Assembly (NCBI GenBank): GCA_964017065.1
Contig: OZ024784.1
Coordinates: forward strand, 5,003,152 to 5,067,151
Length of the DNA: 64,000 bases
From: Haliclona indistincta
Taxonomy: Eukaryota; Porifera; Demospongiae; Haplosclerida; Chalinidae
Direction: 5' to 3'
Part shown: one piece after another, positions 1-11,872 of the stretch
Numbering within the stretch: the first letter of the stretch is position 1
Layout of the letters: every line of letters begins with the position of its first letter
Position numbers and translations under genes: made by a program
Notes under the pieces: generated by a model
Databases searched by the model: none
The model's input: the letters and a program-made list of their open reading frames with translations, nothing else
What the model was told of the DNA's origin: nothing

Positions 1-230
1 AACAATACATTTGTAATTACAGACTATCATTCTGTGAGTGAGAGCGTGTCATCTTTTGTTCAAGCTTTCGTTAACTGTGACAATATCGCACTCTGCTCAC
101 AATATCAGTTGCATCGTGTATCAAATGGTTTAGAGTTTGAAGTTGAGTAGATATACCATCACATATCTCATGAGCTAGCTAACCAAAAATTAACCTTTGA
201 TCAGTAACCATACCGATTACGGTGGTGCCA

Positions 231-264
231 GCCTAGCCTAGCCTAGCCTAGCCTAGCCTAGCCT
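231..264. repeat. (GCCTA)n microsatellite
   Basis: Six perfect copies of the 5-bp unit GCCTA followed by a partial copy. No gene was recognised around it. Confidence 0.95.
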
Positions 265-2340
265 CCAGTTGGCTAGCTGTATGAGAAATAGAAGAAGCGA
301 ATGAAGAAAATCTCAACAAACGAGATTATCAGATGAAGAAAAACAAGCGCCCACTTTGAAGTAGCTTTGAACAATGTAATCACATTGAAGCTAGTATCAC
401 ACCACAGGCATGCTCTTGACGGATGCCAAACATTCGCAGCTTGTTGCACAGCACACAACAAAACCTTGAAACAAACAAAACTAACTAAATTAGAACTTCA
501 CTTAAGCATTCAAATGTGTCTATTTTGTTCAGCGCAGTCACTGTAGACCTATCATAGCTGCTCATGTGTGTCAATCAGACACAGTATATAGTGACAAGGA
601 GTGTGTCGATAATCATTGGTAAGAAGATACTACGTTAGAATTTTTAAACTACAAGGTCGTTATCACAGGCATGCGTCATTCATGCGTTCATAGTTTAGAC
701 TAGGTACATGTCTGTCTGCTAATCAGTGGTCTAATATACCTGATCTATGTAAAACAAGGAAGCGATATCAGGGTAGTCTCCATTTTAGTCTAATGCTGGA
801 TTGGTTGATTTATAGCTTATCGACGTATAAGAATGGTATTGAAATTATTAAAGTATGCTTAGACGAGAGAATTTGCACGCAACAAGTAATTGCATTAGTT
901 ACTGCTGCGTGGTAGGAGCTAGTTTTGGAGAACGTGAATAAAAACATGAAACTGATTAGATCAAGAATCTATTACAAGACAAAATGTACTTGCCTACATA
1001 GAATTTAATCAAGCATGTCACGTTTATGCGTGTAAGTGTTATTTTGAGCAAAGAAAGAAAAATTTCAATTATTTTGTACAATTGCACTTCACTATAGAGT
1101 ACTAACACAGGAGCCAATAAGGCTGCTGTACCTGCGGTTACCACGACAACTTACCACAATACTGATCTATGGAATCTGTTGATAATTACTTCAAAGAACT
1201 GCACAACAGAGAGAGAAAACCATTTCCACAAAGCCTAACAAATCCTCTCACAAAACAAGGCATTGAAGATTGAAGACACATGTTCAGTCTTTACGATGGT
1301 TCGGTTTGTTTCAAGTCATCATGGATTAGCATTTTAAACCGCAAACATTGCTCTTTCATTTTGATTAGTTTATAATTGTAGCCAGGCGCCAAAAAGCGTG
1401 TTTTTCATTGCAGCAAAGCTGGCTGCTATTCAGTAATTTATATGCTGCTGTTAGAAGCGAAAAGTTGGTTTGTTTAGCAGAAAATGAGAACTTTATTGTA
1501 CAGCACAGCTGTTGTTCCTGCCATGCAAACATCATACAGAAACCTTAACACAACATAAGGATGTTAAGGTCAAGCGTAACACAACCATCCCACAGCAAAG
1601 ACTGACAATCAGTATCTTCACCTAGCAACCACCTGTAAGCTTCAAACTTCAAAAAGAAGCTCTAGGGCAACACAAGAGCCTCATCTCTAGCTGTGACCGA
1701 TTGCTAACACAAAATACACTCCAATATACACACAAATGAAGGAAATCTGCACAATTCACCAGATTTTCTCAATATGCACTAGGTCCGGAAAAGATGGTTG
1801 CTTTATCTTGCTAGGATTGTAATGCACATGTCCACCAAACGGTTGCCTAGTGACAGCCATAGCATTACAGCAAACACTGTATCTCATGACAACCAGAGAT
1901 ATGAACTCCTGGAATATCTTCAAAAAGCCATGGTCTCCTTGAATATCCGGCATCATATAATGACCAGTAAGACAGATAATTTTCCAGGAAAATATAACGT
2001 GCTTCATGATTTAATGTATGCATTCTCTCTAGGGTAGATCATTTTACATTGCTTCAGCATTTTGCCGAATTCAGATAACAGCACATAAAGATGTTTTTGC
2101 TAAATTATTTACAGTCGCTGTAGTAAATATTTTATAAGCGGAACAGCAGGTAACCAATTATACAACATATGTAACATTATACAACACTTCTCTTATTAAT
2201 GAGATAACACCTTAAAACTATTCACTTAGGTTTAGAACATTATCACTCATACAGACTCATTTACAGTGATCTCCATTTAGGTAGCATCTGGTTGCAGTCT
2301 ACTAATTGAGGTATTACATGACACTGTCATTTTTAAATTA

Positions 2341-2509
2341 CAGTGAACTCCCTCTTAGAGGACATCCCTCATCCCTCTATAATGGACACTTACTGAATCC
2401 CAAGTATAACCCACGTAATGTATAATAAACCCCTGACCAGAGGACACCCTCTCTATAATGGATGATTTTGGTTGGTCCCAATGGTGTCCGCCTCAGAGAG
2501 GTTCCACTG
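2341..2509. mobile_element. Small Tc1/mariner-type MITE with TA target duplication
   Basis: The left end reads CAGTGAACTCCCTCTTAGAG and the right end reads CTCTCTGAGGCGGACACC-like on the opposite strand, finishing in CACTG. Both ends are flanked directly by TA (2339-2340 and 2510-2511). The 169-bp length, imperfect inverted ends and TA duplication fit a nonautonomous Tc1/mariner-class element. No coding capacity is visible. Confidence 0.7.
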
Positions 2510-4375
2510 TAATTCAAACCAGAGTCACTGACAAAACAAAAAATTTATTACCGTCTAAATGTAATCCGACAACTTCAGAAATGAACAGTTAGAGAAAAAT
2601 CAGAGCAGAAGTTCTGATCAGTTTCTCTGAACTTCACGTGTTGATTCTTAACAGCCGACAATATAGCATCATTGTAATGATTACCAGTAATTACCAAACG
2701 AGTGAAAAAACAATCCAACAGTTTGACACATTCCACAGCTTGCAAACATCCTGAGCTGACCGCACACACACACAAGTTATTAAATAATTCCAGCCAAATT
2801 GACTTGGCTGGTTTTCCCCAAACACCCACCTAACATGAACTTTGCGGAGGATTGTTTAGAAGAAATCGTTAAGCATGAAATGACGGCACTCGACCTATTA
2901 ACACTTGGTATGGAACACACAGAGTTAGAATGCAGTTGAGCATGACTGCTGGACCAACAGAACATTGAACCAGATCCTCACCATAGACACTGCTCAAATA
3001 CCAGACTGACTCACACTTTAATGAATCATCGAAAAAATGGCTTCTCATGATATACCATGACAATAATAACACCAGTTAAAACACACTATAATGGTATCAA
3101 CAATATTATATTATTCGTGTAGGAAAGGCGTCTCTGTTTCATCATCATCGATGGCTCTGTTCCTACCACCATTTTGATATTATCGAAACTGTGTGTTTTC
3201 ACCAAATAAGGTTCATTGTACACTTCCATCGTGTATTACAGAAATATCGCGCATAATGTATAATGCAGCAAAGACGAGGCTTCACCTTTGACAGCATTAT
3301 CAATATACTCCCACATTCGAGTAGGTCACATACACGTTGAGAGGCACATTCCTTAACAAAGGAGGGAACAGGAAATTTGTTACTATGCCGAAGCTATGCC
3401 GAAGAAGCCTCTCCATCACGATCATGCTGGGCTTCTTTAGAACTTTGTACAGCAGATGTTTTTAATGAGATTATGCATGACAATCGCTGCCACTAACATG
3501 CTTAATAGCTATGACAACAAGTACACAAACAACACAACATTATTTGAGCGCCCACACACATACAGGTGTGTCAGAGGTATCGAACCACTGGGCCGCTAAG
3601 CCAAGCAATCTGCAACTCGTTCACATAAGATAATCTTCCCGGGACTTTTGTGCTAGGCACTTAGAATACCATCCACTGATATTTGAGCAATGATTATTAA
3701 TGCATGACTGAGTATAGCACTTTCACCATGGTAACATTACCATTGAAATTAATGTTATAATTATAATTTCAATGCACTTTGATGAACCAATGCAAGAAGT
3801 CCCCACAACCACACCACCAGATTACTAGCTACACTACAAAGCCATCAATAAACCACAGGAACACAGTAAAAGCAACTCTTCCTGGACATTAAACAGCTGT
3901 TGATAGAGGAATGACACCAAACATTTCAAATTAGTCTGTGACATTGGTGAGAATGGATGGGCACATCCAATGATGGTAGAATCCCTGTGCCCAGTCAAGG
4001 AGAAACTGGCTACAAAAGAAACAGACATCTTGCAAGTGTTGAGTTCATTAACTGTGAATACAATTGGCACCATCTGCAGCCACTACAAAGTGCTCCTGCA
4101 TGGCTTGAACCAATGCTTCCTGCACTCTACTAGCGACTGACAACTGACGTCAGCAGCAATCAGCTGATCAGCTATACTGTACCTCCCCTCCCGCCTTCCC
4201 ACACTCGTGGTGTTTGTTGCTATTAGGAGCAAATTGGTCTAATCCTTTGAAGCTAAGGAATTTGGTATGTGACAAATTCCCTCCTACTCTAGCGCTCTGG
4301 ATGGCATAAAGGGGAGTGGTCTTACTGGCAACAACAAACAAGATTAGATTACAGCCAGAGTACATACATACACTA

Positions 4376-4378
<3 letters not shown>

Positions 4379-4432
<54 letters not shown>
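4379..4432. repeat. (TG)n dinucleotide repeat
   Basis: 27 uninterrupted TG units. Confidence 0.97.
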
Positions 4433-4433
<1 letters not shown>

Positions 4434-4837
4434 CAAGCCTACAGTAGGATACTGTCTGTACTTCATTGATGTTTCTTCAGATAAGGTATACGTTGCTAGT
4501 AATTTCTACTACATACGTTGCTAGAAATTACATTTCACAATCCGCCATTTTCAAAGGCAAATCTGTCAACTAATTGCCAGTCTGAAGGCATCATCTGACC
4601 AACTCTCATCTGCAATCTCAGAGGATGCCATCTTTACATACAATCGTTATTTCTCTACATAAATTTTAATAACTTCAATTCGGTACAAAGATGCCCTTGG
4701 CTTCAACATGTATGCATGACAAACTCTCTGTGAGTATGCAGTGCGAGTATGCAGGTGTGGCTGATTGTCTTTTGGTGCACTTAGGTACACAACAATGTAT
4801 TAGACATGACAGGACATATATAGACAATCTGGGAGGT

Positions 4838-4951
4838 AGACCATTAAACCTATTAACTAGGCTGGTCACCTTTATTAGGAGACCATTGACTACAATGACT
4901 AGGCTGGTCACCTTTATTAGATAGACCATTAAACTTTGATAAGGCTGTCAG
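4838..4951. repeat. 42-bp tandem repeat, about 2.7 copies
   Basis: Units start at 4838, 4880 and about 4923 and share AGACCATT...GGCTGGTCACCTTTATTAG. Because the period is a multiple of three, short frames stay open on both strands and look like repeated peptides. I regard those frames as a by-product of the repeat. Confidence 0.85.
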
Positions 4952-5195
4952 GTAGATAGACCTTAGTCAGGTAAGTAAGTCAGGAAAGGTCAGGCAACCT
5001 GTGTGAGGCATACTTCAGGATCACAATGTTAATTTTGACAGGAGTAAATCGATTTTCGCTTAGCCTTGCAAATTTTACTGAAAAATTCAGATGAAAGAAG
5101 CTTGTGCATGTGGGATGTCCATTTTACATTTCTGCTGTCAAGCAACTTGCAAAGGTCTGTATGCAAATGAGCATTTTAAATGCAAACAAGCTTAC

Positions 5196-7965
5196 CAAGC
5201 CTGCCAACAGACCAGCCAGAATGACAACTCCAGCAACAGTAGCAAAGATCCCCCAAGTGGGCATATTGTACTCATTCCTCAGGTAATCTTCAATGAACTA
5301 CACTCGCATTATAAACAAACATCTACAATATCATCATAAACCAACCTTTGCTTGTTGAGATACAGAAAACAGCATTCCAAGAACCCTCATGCTGTGGGTT
5401 AGCAAAAAAGGAAGAAACCTATTAGGACATACTCAAGCAATTACATCAGATCCTACACTGCTATGGCAAAACAATGATATAATCCAACATCACTCACTGG
5501 TATGAAGAGGGGCTCCTGAACCAAGGAAGAGGGTCCATATCTGACCAATCACCTTTTTCGATGAAATCTTGTAGACCAGTCAGTGATCTATCTCGACCAG
5601 CATACTCACGAATCACTCCATCTTTTAAACTAAAAAAAGAACGATAATTCTGATCATGTAGAACTGAAAGTCAAACTAATGCATCAACGCATGCTATGCT
5701 GCTGCTTAATTTGTTTGTTACATACAACCATCAATATAATAAACAATTTTACAAATGCATTCTGACATGCGAAATTAAAATCTACGGTAGTGAGTTCCAG
5801 TCACAACGCAATGTGAGAAGAAAGATACAAACTAGCCATTTGCAATTGTGTGTCTGTCTACTGTCATGCTTACATCAATATACAGAGAGTATCGCACTCC
5901 ACTATGGCCTTCACTGAGACTCTCGGAAAAGCAATGTGACCAGCACACGACACAACTACCATGCTGAGTAGATTAGAATCGATGTTGTAAATATTACTGC
6001 AAGCAGCTGCTATAGTTGCCAGAGTTGCTTGCTGCTACCATTTGTGAAGGTGTGGTTCATAACTGATGACTCAATCGATAAACGTCATTCTGTGCCTTAC
6101 TGCAAGTAGCTTGCTACTTCTTGATCACTAGGCACTTCGTTTCTGCTACTTCTTGATCACTAGGCACTTCGTTTCCATCAGAATTCGGCCTAATTATTTG
6201 CCATTATCCTCTCTGGAGACTCATTTATCTTTGCGATTGTCCACTAGCCACTGTTGGATAGTGCGCCTCTGAGAACTACGAGCACAGGAAAGATGCACTA
6301 TTAGATTATATTGATGGTGCAATTGTCATTTTGCTTGTGTGCTGGTCACGTTGCTTTTTCGAGAGTTTCCATGAAAAGCATATTGGAACGCGATACTCTC
6401 TGTTCTATTATTTACTATTGTTTACATCACAAGAAAACACAATGATTGTGGAGTAGACTCACTGATATATAGTTGGTAGCTGTGAGATCAGGAATTGTCC
6501 AGCTATCACTGAAGTGTAATAAGAGTAGCCAGTATGATGATATAATTATGATAAAACAAAATAATATTATCGTTACACAGTTTTGTTTTTGTGCAACTGT
6601 CCCTAAATCCAATCCGGGAGACTAATAGTAAGTTGGTCCACATGTATTTACATGTATGAGGTTTCACACAGGGCGTCTAGGAAAGGGATTTCCCCATACT
6701 AACGATGCTAAAAACATCCTGAAAGAGAACCCCTAAAACACAATATCCGTCAATAGACCCCCTTAGTGGCTACCGCTGACCGCAATGCCCTATTGAATAT
6801 TAATCACGCCACCCATGTAGACGCCATTTTCTCGGGCAAGATGGTGCATTTGTGTGTTAGCCTCGTCCCCAGGCCCCGCCTCCCAAAGCTGAGGAGAGGG
6901 CCTGGTACACATTGTATGCGCATGCGTTAATTATGTCCAAATAAGGCATGATTTTCACCGAATCAGTTGAATTTGCCGAATCATGCCATTCAATTGATCA
7001 TGCCATATTTGGACATAATTAACGCATGCGCATACAATGTGTACCAGGCTCTATATCGAGAGCCTGGGGACGAGGCTAATTTGTGTGTGTGCAATCGGCT
7101 GTACCAACCGTTTGGGATGGCCTGGAAGTGATTCTTTTCTTTTCCAACTGACAAAATCTTTACTGTGGTACAAAAATTCTACTTCTAATTTTAGCTGGAA
7201 TCTTGATTTTTCTGCCACAGACAACATGTTTGCGTAGGCCATAACGTGGTCTTGCCCCATAAAATGGCGTCTGCATGGGGCGTCGCCAGTATGGGCGTGT
7301 CTAGAATACTCACTAGAATTATTGTTTTCATTGTATTATGGTACGGTCACACCAACTAGCCACTAAGGGGGTCTATAGTGTCTGAAAGGCCTAAATTGTT
7401 CAGGAATAAGCATGCTTTAAAATGAACAAGGACAAACAATAAGAAACCAAAGATTATTTATTTAGTATACGAAGCTGACAGAATATGCAAAGGCTCTAAA
7501 ACAGTGTCACACACATTAAACTAGTACGGAGTCTTCCTAATCTTCTTTAGATCAACACAAACTTAAATGTCGTTAGACTCACTTGGTTGTTCAGTAACGT
7601 CTACACTACCGGCCTTCACTGGTGTGTCCGCTAGCCAGTCAGCAAATGACTCCCATGTAGCGGTGTATTGCCGACAATGAGGGCACCAAGTGGCATAGCT
7701 GTGTGTGAAGCCAAAATGGGTAAACAATAACAGTGTATCACATTTTGAGGCAGTGCACGTGTTATTATTAATTTTATTATTCTGTCCTTATTGGCCAATG
7801 TGTACTCCCCAGAACAACATACAATTCTAGCATCCACTCCCCAGTAAAAACTTGTTCGTAGTTATCATCCGTAATAGTCACCACCTGAATCTTTTCTGCC
7901 TTTTCTGCTACAACAGAGAACAATGCAACTAGAAGAAAAACGAGGGAGGTGGTTGCTGTCCTCAT
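5196..7965 (-). CDS. TMX1: Thioredoxin-related transmembrane protein 1 (TMX1-like), 3' end not found
   Basis: ER membrane protein-disulfide oxidoreductase. The six exons found are 7965-7823, 7698-7583, 6508-6463, 5629-5498, 5391-5346 and 5297-5196. Phases close and give 195 codons. Residues 1-20 form a signal peptide (MRTATTSLVFLLVALFSVVA); an upstream in-frame Met at 7998 would add 11 residues. The thioredoxin domain follows, with VVTITDDNYEQVF, the active site YATWCPHC, the cis-Pro segment SQLPTIYH, and KDGVIREYAGRDRSLTGL. A transmembrane helix (FATVAGVVILAGLLAGL) ends the last exon found. Order and lengths match human TMX1, whose active site is CPAC. The acidic cytosolic tail exon was not located with confidence. 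Introns are large and full of inverted-repeat elements. It starts 128 bp from CLASRP, head-to-head. Confidence 0.88.
5882..6403. mobile_element. Inverted-repeat element inside a TMX1 intron
   Basis: The left arm (about 5882-5950) and the reverse complement of the right arm (about 6330-6403) both begin ACAGAGAGTATCGC and both contain an AAAAGCAA(T/C)GTGACCAGCACA block. The element of about 520 bp fills most of the intron between exons 3 and 4 of the TMX1-like gene. No target duplication was clear and no ORF is seen. Confidence 0.6.
6113..6176. repeat. 32-bp direct tandem duplication
   Basis: Two nearly identical adjacent 32-bp units, each starting GCTACTTCTTGATCACTAGG, inside the inverted-repeat element at 5882-6403. 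Confidence 0.9.
6753..7376 (+). mobile_element. TIR transposon remnant with a THAP-like zinc-finger ORF
   Basis: Ends are inverted: ATAGACCCCCTTAGTGGCTA at the left and the same sequence on the opposite strand at 7357-7376. Similarity continues inward around GACGCCATTTT and GGGCAAGA. Inside lies a short plus-strand ORF that begins ATGGTGCATTTGTGTG at 6841, is interrupted by the insertion at 6857-7079, and resumes at about 7088 with CAIGCTNR...SDSFLFQLTKS. A start-proximal C-x3-C followed by a basic stretch resembles the N-terminus of THAP DNA-binding domains, common in P-element-like transposases. Only the first 50 or so residues remain before a stop. It lies in the second TMX1 intron. Confidence 0.55.
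6857..7079. mobile_element. 223-bp MITE nested in the THAP-bearing element
   Basis: Terminal inverted repeats TTAGCCTCGTCCCCAGGC (left) and GCCTGGGGACGAGGCTAA (right) bound the element. A second long inverted pair lies inside (GTACACATTGTATGCGCATG and its complement). A perfect 8-bp target duplication TTTGTGTG occurs at 6849-6856 and 7080-7087. The duplication length fits hAT or P-type transposition. The insertion splits the THAP-like ORF. Confidence 0.85.
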
Positions 7966-8093
7966 TGTTGCCGCCACTACCGTAATCTTCGATGTCAAGT
8001 GACAATTCCTATATTACTTCTAATTTTACGAATACAGTAGAGAGCTAATCCTCGAGCTGACTATCTAAATAAATTCTAGTCTTGAGCATCACT
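7966..8093. promoter_or_regulatory. Shared TMX1/CLASRP bidirectional promoter region
   Basis: Only 128 bp (95 bp if TMX1 starts at 7998) separate two divergent start codons, so both 5'UTRs and core promoters must lie here or within first exons. I see no strong TATA box. Inference from spacing only. Confidence 0.5.
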
Positions 8094-11000
8094 ATGTGGC
8101 ACGAGGCAAGGCTACAAGAGAAGAAGATCAGAGAAGTCATGGTTGACTTCCAGAAGCGTGCAGAGCGTCGTAGAGAGCACTATGAGAAAATGGTATTATA
8201 CAGTTAGTATAATAATTATGCATGTGTAACTATAATAACATAATAAACATGTAGAGAATATGGTTAATAGTGTGTGTTTGTGCAGAGAGGAGACCCAAAT
8301 CAACTCTTACGACTGGCGGGCAACAAGTGTCATATGCATCTAGACTCGAGTGGTGGTGTACTGGATTCTTCCATGTCAGTGAGTTTGCCATGAAAACTGG
8401 CCACACCCTCTCATTGAAGATAACCTATTGTTATTGATGATGATAAATATTATGGTTAAAATACAATAGAGGCATTGCAATGATGTCATAGAAAAATTAT
8501 CATAACCAGCACCGGCGGAAGCAAATTTTCATTGGACTGATAGCTCATTATTTTTATTGCGTATGACCACGCCCCTTTGCACTTTGTTTAATGTTTATGA
8601 CGAGAGTCTCTGTCTACGAAACAAGTTTATACTGACTCGTAGAGCGACTATAGCCACAGTTTAGCTCGTGGCAACGTAAGGAAAGTGCTTTTGTATAATC
8701 GTGGCCCAAAATTATTGGTCTGGCACGTGCCAGGCCTGCCCTATTGGGTGCGCCGGGCCTGATAACGTAAAGGTTTTATGAGCATTTCAGCTCAATACAT
8801 GCTGTAATCCATAGCTGGCTAAATCATTTACTGCGGCTCCTGTTCATGAGGTTCTTACTACAGGATACCATGGCAGGGAGAAGAAGACAATCTGATATCA
8901 AGGTAATGTAGGAGTGTTTTCCATTATGATATACCTATTCTCCATTATAGATATGATGTTAGAATGCATCTTGATGTTATTCCTGATTATTCAAATCTGC
9001 CTGAGCATGAGTGAGTATCTTAGCTATTATTTTATAGAGCACGCTAAAAATGCATTCTCAGTATTTCGGACACCAAAAATTCAGATGCACATTGGGTGCA
9101 AAATTCATAATAATTATTGTTAGTAGCAGAAACACAGACACTAAAGTAGCCTGAGTAACTAATAATAATTGTTATTAGTACTTCTTGACATCCACATGCA
9201 CTGTAAAAACTTTATCCAACTTACAGTAATTATTATTGTTTTGTCCACTTCTAGAATGAGCAGAGAAGAAAAGGAAGAGGAGATTAAATGCAACTATGAG
9301 CGCTATAGAGCTCTCATTAAAAATTCATTTGAAGGAGGTGCAACACATTATGATAATTGTAGTCTCTCGTGAAACACTTTTCTTTTTAGTCAGTGAATCT
9401 GATGCTTTGGCAAAAATTGATACTGATGAAATGTTCCCTGCAGCTAGTGTGTCTGCAAAGAACAAGAAAGAGAAACAAAAGTGAGTGCTCATATGGATCA
9501 TTCATTGCAGAATCATTGACTCTTGTGGTGCTCAGACTAGCCAAGAGTAAGGTAGCCATTAGTTACACTTATGAAGACTCGACCATTAGTGGTCCTTCAC
9601 GACCTACCAAGTCGTCTAAATTTGCTAAGCACGAAGAGGAGGTTGATGATAGTAGTGATGATGAGTGTGGTGAGGGAATATGGTGTGTGCTCTCTTGAGA
9701 TTTAATTGTGTATATTGTACGACAGAAATGGACATTGATGTTGACAGAATGGATACCAGGAAGGTGCAATACACAGAGTTATGCATACCACTGTTTGTAT
9801 TTACAACATCTGTACTAGTCAGTTAGATCCTGCTTTTGTTTATCTGGCTGTGGAGTTATCCTATAGTGCATGTCTGTTTGTCAACCCATTATGTTTTGTT
9901 TATTCTACATAGACACAGCTTTTTGAGTTACTAGCCTATACATATTTTTCAGATCTTTTTGGGCTACTAGCCATTACATATTTTTCACACTCCCTTCTTT
10001 TACCTTCTTTAGATCAACAGATTGAATGTGATAGCTTTAGACTATGGAGTGTCTTCATGTTATTTCAGCAAGTATGCTCTTTCTGATGTGATCATAGACT
10101 AGAAGATCAACTGCACGAGGTTTATATGTGATCTCTGATGTAGGGCTTTGAGGTCAGAGAAACTAGCTCTGCTAGAAAGGAAAGAGGTCAAGCTGGCTGA
10201 AGCTGAGAAATCAGCGTTTTCTGTAAGTCTCAAGTTGTAGGATGTCTATGAGCTTGTGTCTGTCTTTCAGGGCAAGAAAGCAAGAAAAGAGCGGCGTTTA
10301 TTCAAAGAGTCACTTTTGAAAGAGAGAAAGTCCCCACCAAGCTATGCTCGTAGGTCAAGCCCAACTTATGAACCATATGTGGCAGAGGAAAACTTGGAAA
10401 GGTAACATAACTACCTGCTAGCTACTCCATGTAGCTACCTGCAGCAGATGAATGTGTTTGACTTAACTTCCAGACCTGGCTCTGATTCAAGCTCATCTGA
10501 TGAGGTAGACGGTGAGATGACTTTTATCACTGAGTTTGGCGGGGAAGAGTCTACGAACAGCTCCAGACCAATGGCTTATCAAGGATCTTCTTATTCATCT
10601 GAGAGGCACAGAGGAGAGAGAACAAGTGATTACAATAAACACCGCAGCTCAAGCTCACGAAGGCAGTCTCGCTCTCGATCAAGGTTAGATATTGAACTGT
10701 ACGAGATTGCTTACATAATGCAATGTGTCCTGCTAGAGAAAGAAGTCGCCGCTACAGAAGTAGAAGCAGAGATAGATCCCACAGGAGGTAGATTATTATT
10801 GGCACTACAGTCCATGATACATAATAATTACTCAATACAAGAAATATTTTATGGTGCCAGGTTACCATAATTCCTCCTCCTACCTTTGGTTCACTATCCA
10901 ACTACATGTATGAGGCAAATATTTATTGTCACATTGTGTGTACAGATATAGTCGCAGCAGGAGCAGAGAGCGACACCGTTCCAGGCATCATTCTTCACCT

Positions 11001-11602
11001 CATCGCCACAGGAGGAGTCGAAGCAGGTCACATTCTCGTTCTGTCAGCCCCCATAGAAACAAGGATCATGAATCCAAAAAGTGTGTAACATGCAGTACTC
11101 GAGTAACACTGAGTTTTTTTATAATATTGCAGACCTGATGCTACAAAAGTAGCCAAACTGTTGTCAAGTACACCTTCTGGTACCAAGAAAAATACAGAAA
11201 AGGTGCGCCATCGAAGAGTGTGTTCAATACTGATTTTATTGCAGGTCAAGCTTACTCCTCAAGAGAGGCTGAAAAAAAAGATGCAAGTTATGCTCAACAA
11301 AACATGTAAGTAAAATTATTTTGTGCAAATTAAGAACTAATGATTTTGTTGTTTGCAGACAAACAAGAGAAGAAGACTGAGCGAGAGAAAGCTGTTGCTA
11401 GGGAGAGCGAACGACTTGTGAGTAACATCATAATATATTTTAGACTCTTTTCCAGCTCTTTTCTCTGTGTTAGGAGCGAGAGGAAGAGCTTAGGGAAGAA
11501 ATTAGAAAGAAAAGAGAACGAGAATGGGTCCGCAGAGATAGAGAGACTGATGGTTCATATTATCGTTCTCGTTCACCAAGTCCTGCTGAATATAGACATT
11601 GA
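8094..11602 (+). CDS. CLASRP: CLK4-associating serine/arginine-rich protein (CLASRP/SWAP2)
   Basis: Nuclear SR-like protein that binds CDC2-like kinases and affects splice-site choice. The 18 exons are 8094-8192, 8286-8374, 8864-8902, 8951-9010, 9255-9337, 9390-9480, 9536-9669, 9726-9763, 10013-10071, 10144-10222, 10271-10401, 10474-10683, 10737-10787, 10946-11080, 11133-11202, 11245-11305, 11359-11417 and 11474-11602. Frames close to 538 aa (human 674). The N-terminal SWAP domain starts MWHEARLQEKKIREVMVDF, then IPWQGEEDNLISR, DVRMHLDVIPDY, IKCNYERYRALI and SYTYEDSTI. KSPPSYARRSSPTYEPY and MTFITEFGGEE are also conserved. An RS-rich region (10.6-11.1 kb) and a KLTPQERLKKKMQ-type basic coiled-coil tail follow, ending PSPAEYRH. 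Exon 2 uses a GTCAGT donor, chosen because only it keeps frame. Confidence 0.95.
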
Positions 11603-11872
11603 TAGAATGATGTGATTGATTCTGAGTCCTTGTAAAAATTGTTGGTTATGAGATATTAAGGGATGTTGGGGAATCGTAATTATGAAGTCAGGTTTACCTA
11701 CTAACTATGACCTCAAAGATGGTGTAATAGCAACAGTAGAAATAAGAACTGTGTGTGGTTCTATTGGGAAGTGATTGTTATCAGCTCAGCTTGTGTGTGT
11801 TCTGTGCTTTGACATAAACACATTAGAATTGAATGTCCTGTAAAAAACATGTATACGTGGTACAAATGTGGT

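Larger units (their letters stand above)
1..5195. other. Gene-poor stretch without an assignable gene
   Basis: I could not assign a coding exon here. Several overlapping frames of 60-85 codons are open, for example on both strands at 1756-2037 and on the minus strand at 3834-4073 and 4168-4365, but none resembles a known family and none forms a phased exon series. The 3' end of the TMX1-like gene (its cytoplasmic tail and 3'UTR) must lie in the right part of this stretch. A weak candidate is a minus-strand acidic segment at about 4566-4632 that ends in TGA. The rest holds simple repeats (231-264, 4379-4432, 4838-4951) and a small TA-flanked inverted-repeat element (2341-2509). Confidence 0.6.

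Noticed and set aside
1756..2037. Opposed 83- and 79-codon frames
   Set aside because: Both strands open over the same bases, with no family resemblance and no splice context.
3556..3625. tRNA-like A/B-box look-alike on the minus strand (GGCTTAGCGG, GGTTCGATACC)
   Set aside because: The boxes are only a few bases apart, so no tRNA cloverleaf can form; it may be a tRNA-derived SINE scrap but I cannot support an element boundary.
4566..4632. Short acidic minus-strand segment as the TMX1 cytosolic tail exon
   Set aside because: Position and charge fit, but the acceptor (TAAAG) and frame link to exon 6 are not convincing.
4675..4929. Minus-strand frame with repeated IKVTSLV
   Set aside because: By-product of the 42-bp tandem repeat, whose period is divisible by three.
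7037..7237. 66-codon frame read as one protein
   Set aside because: It starts inside the nested MITE and crosses its boundary; only the part after 7088 belongs to the THAP-like ORF.
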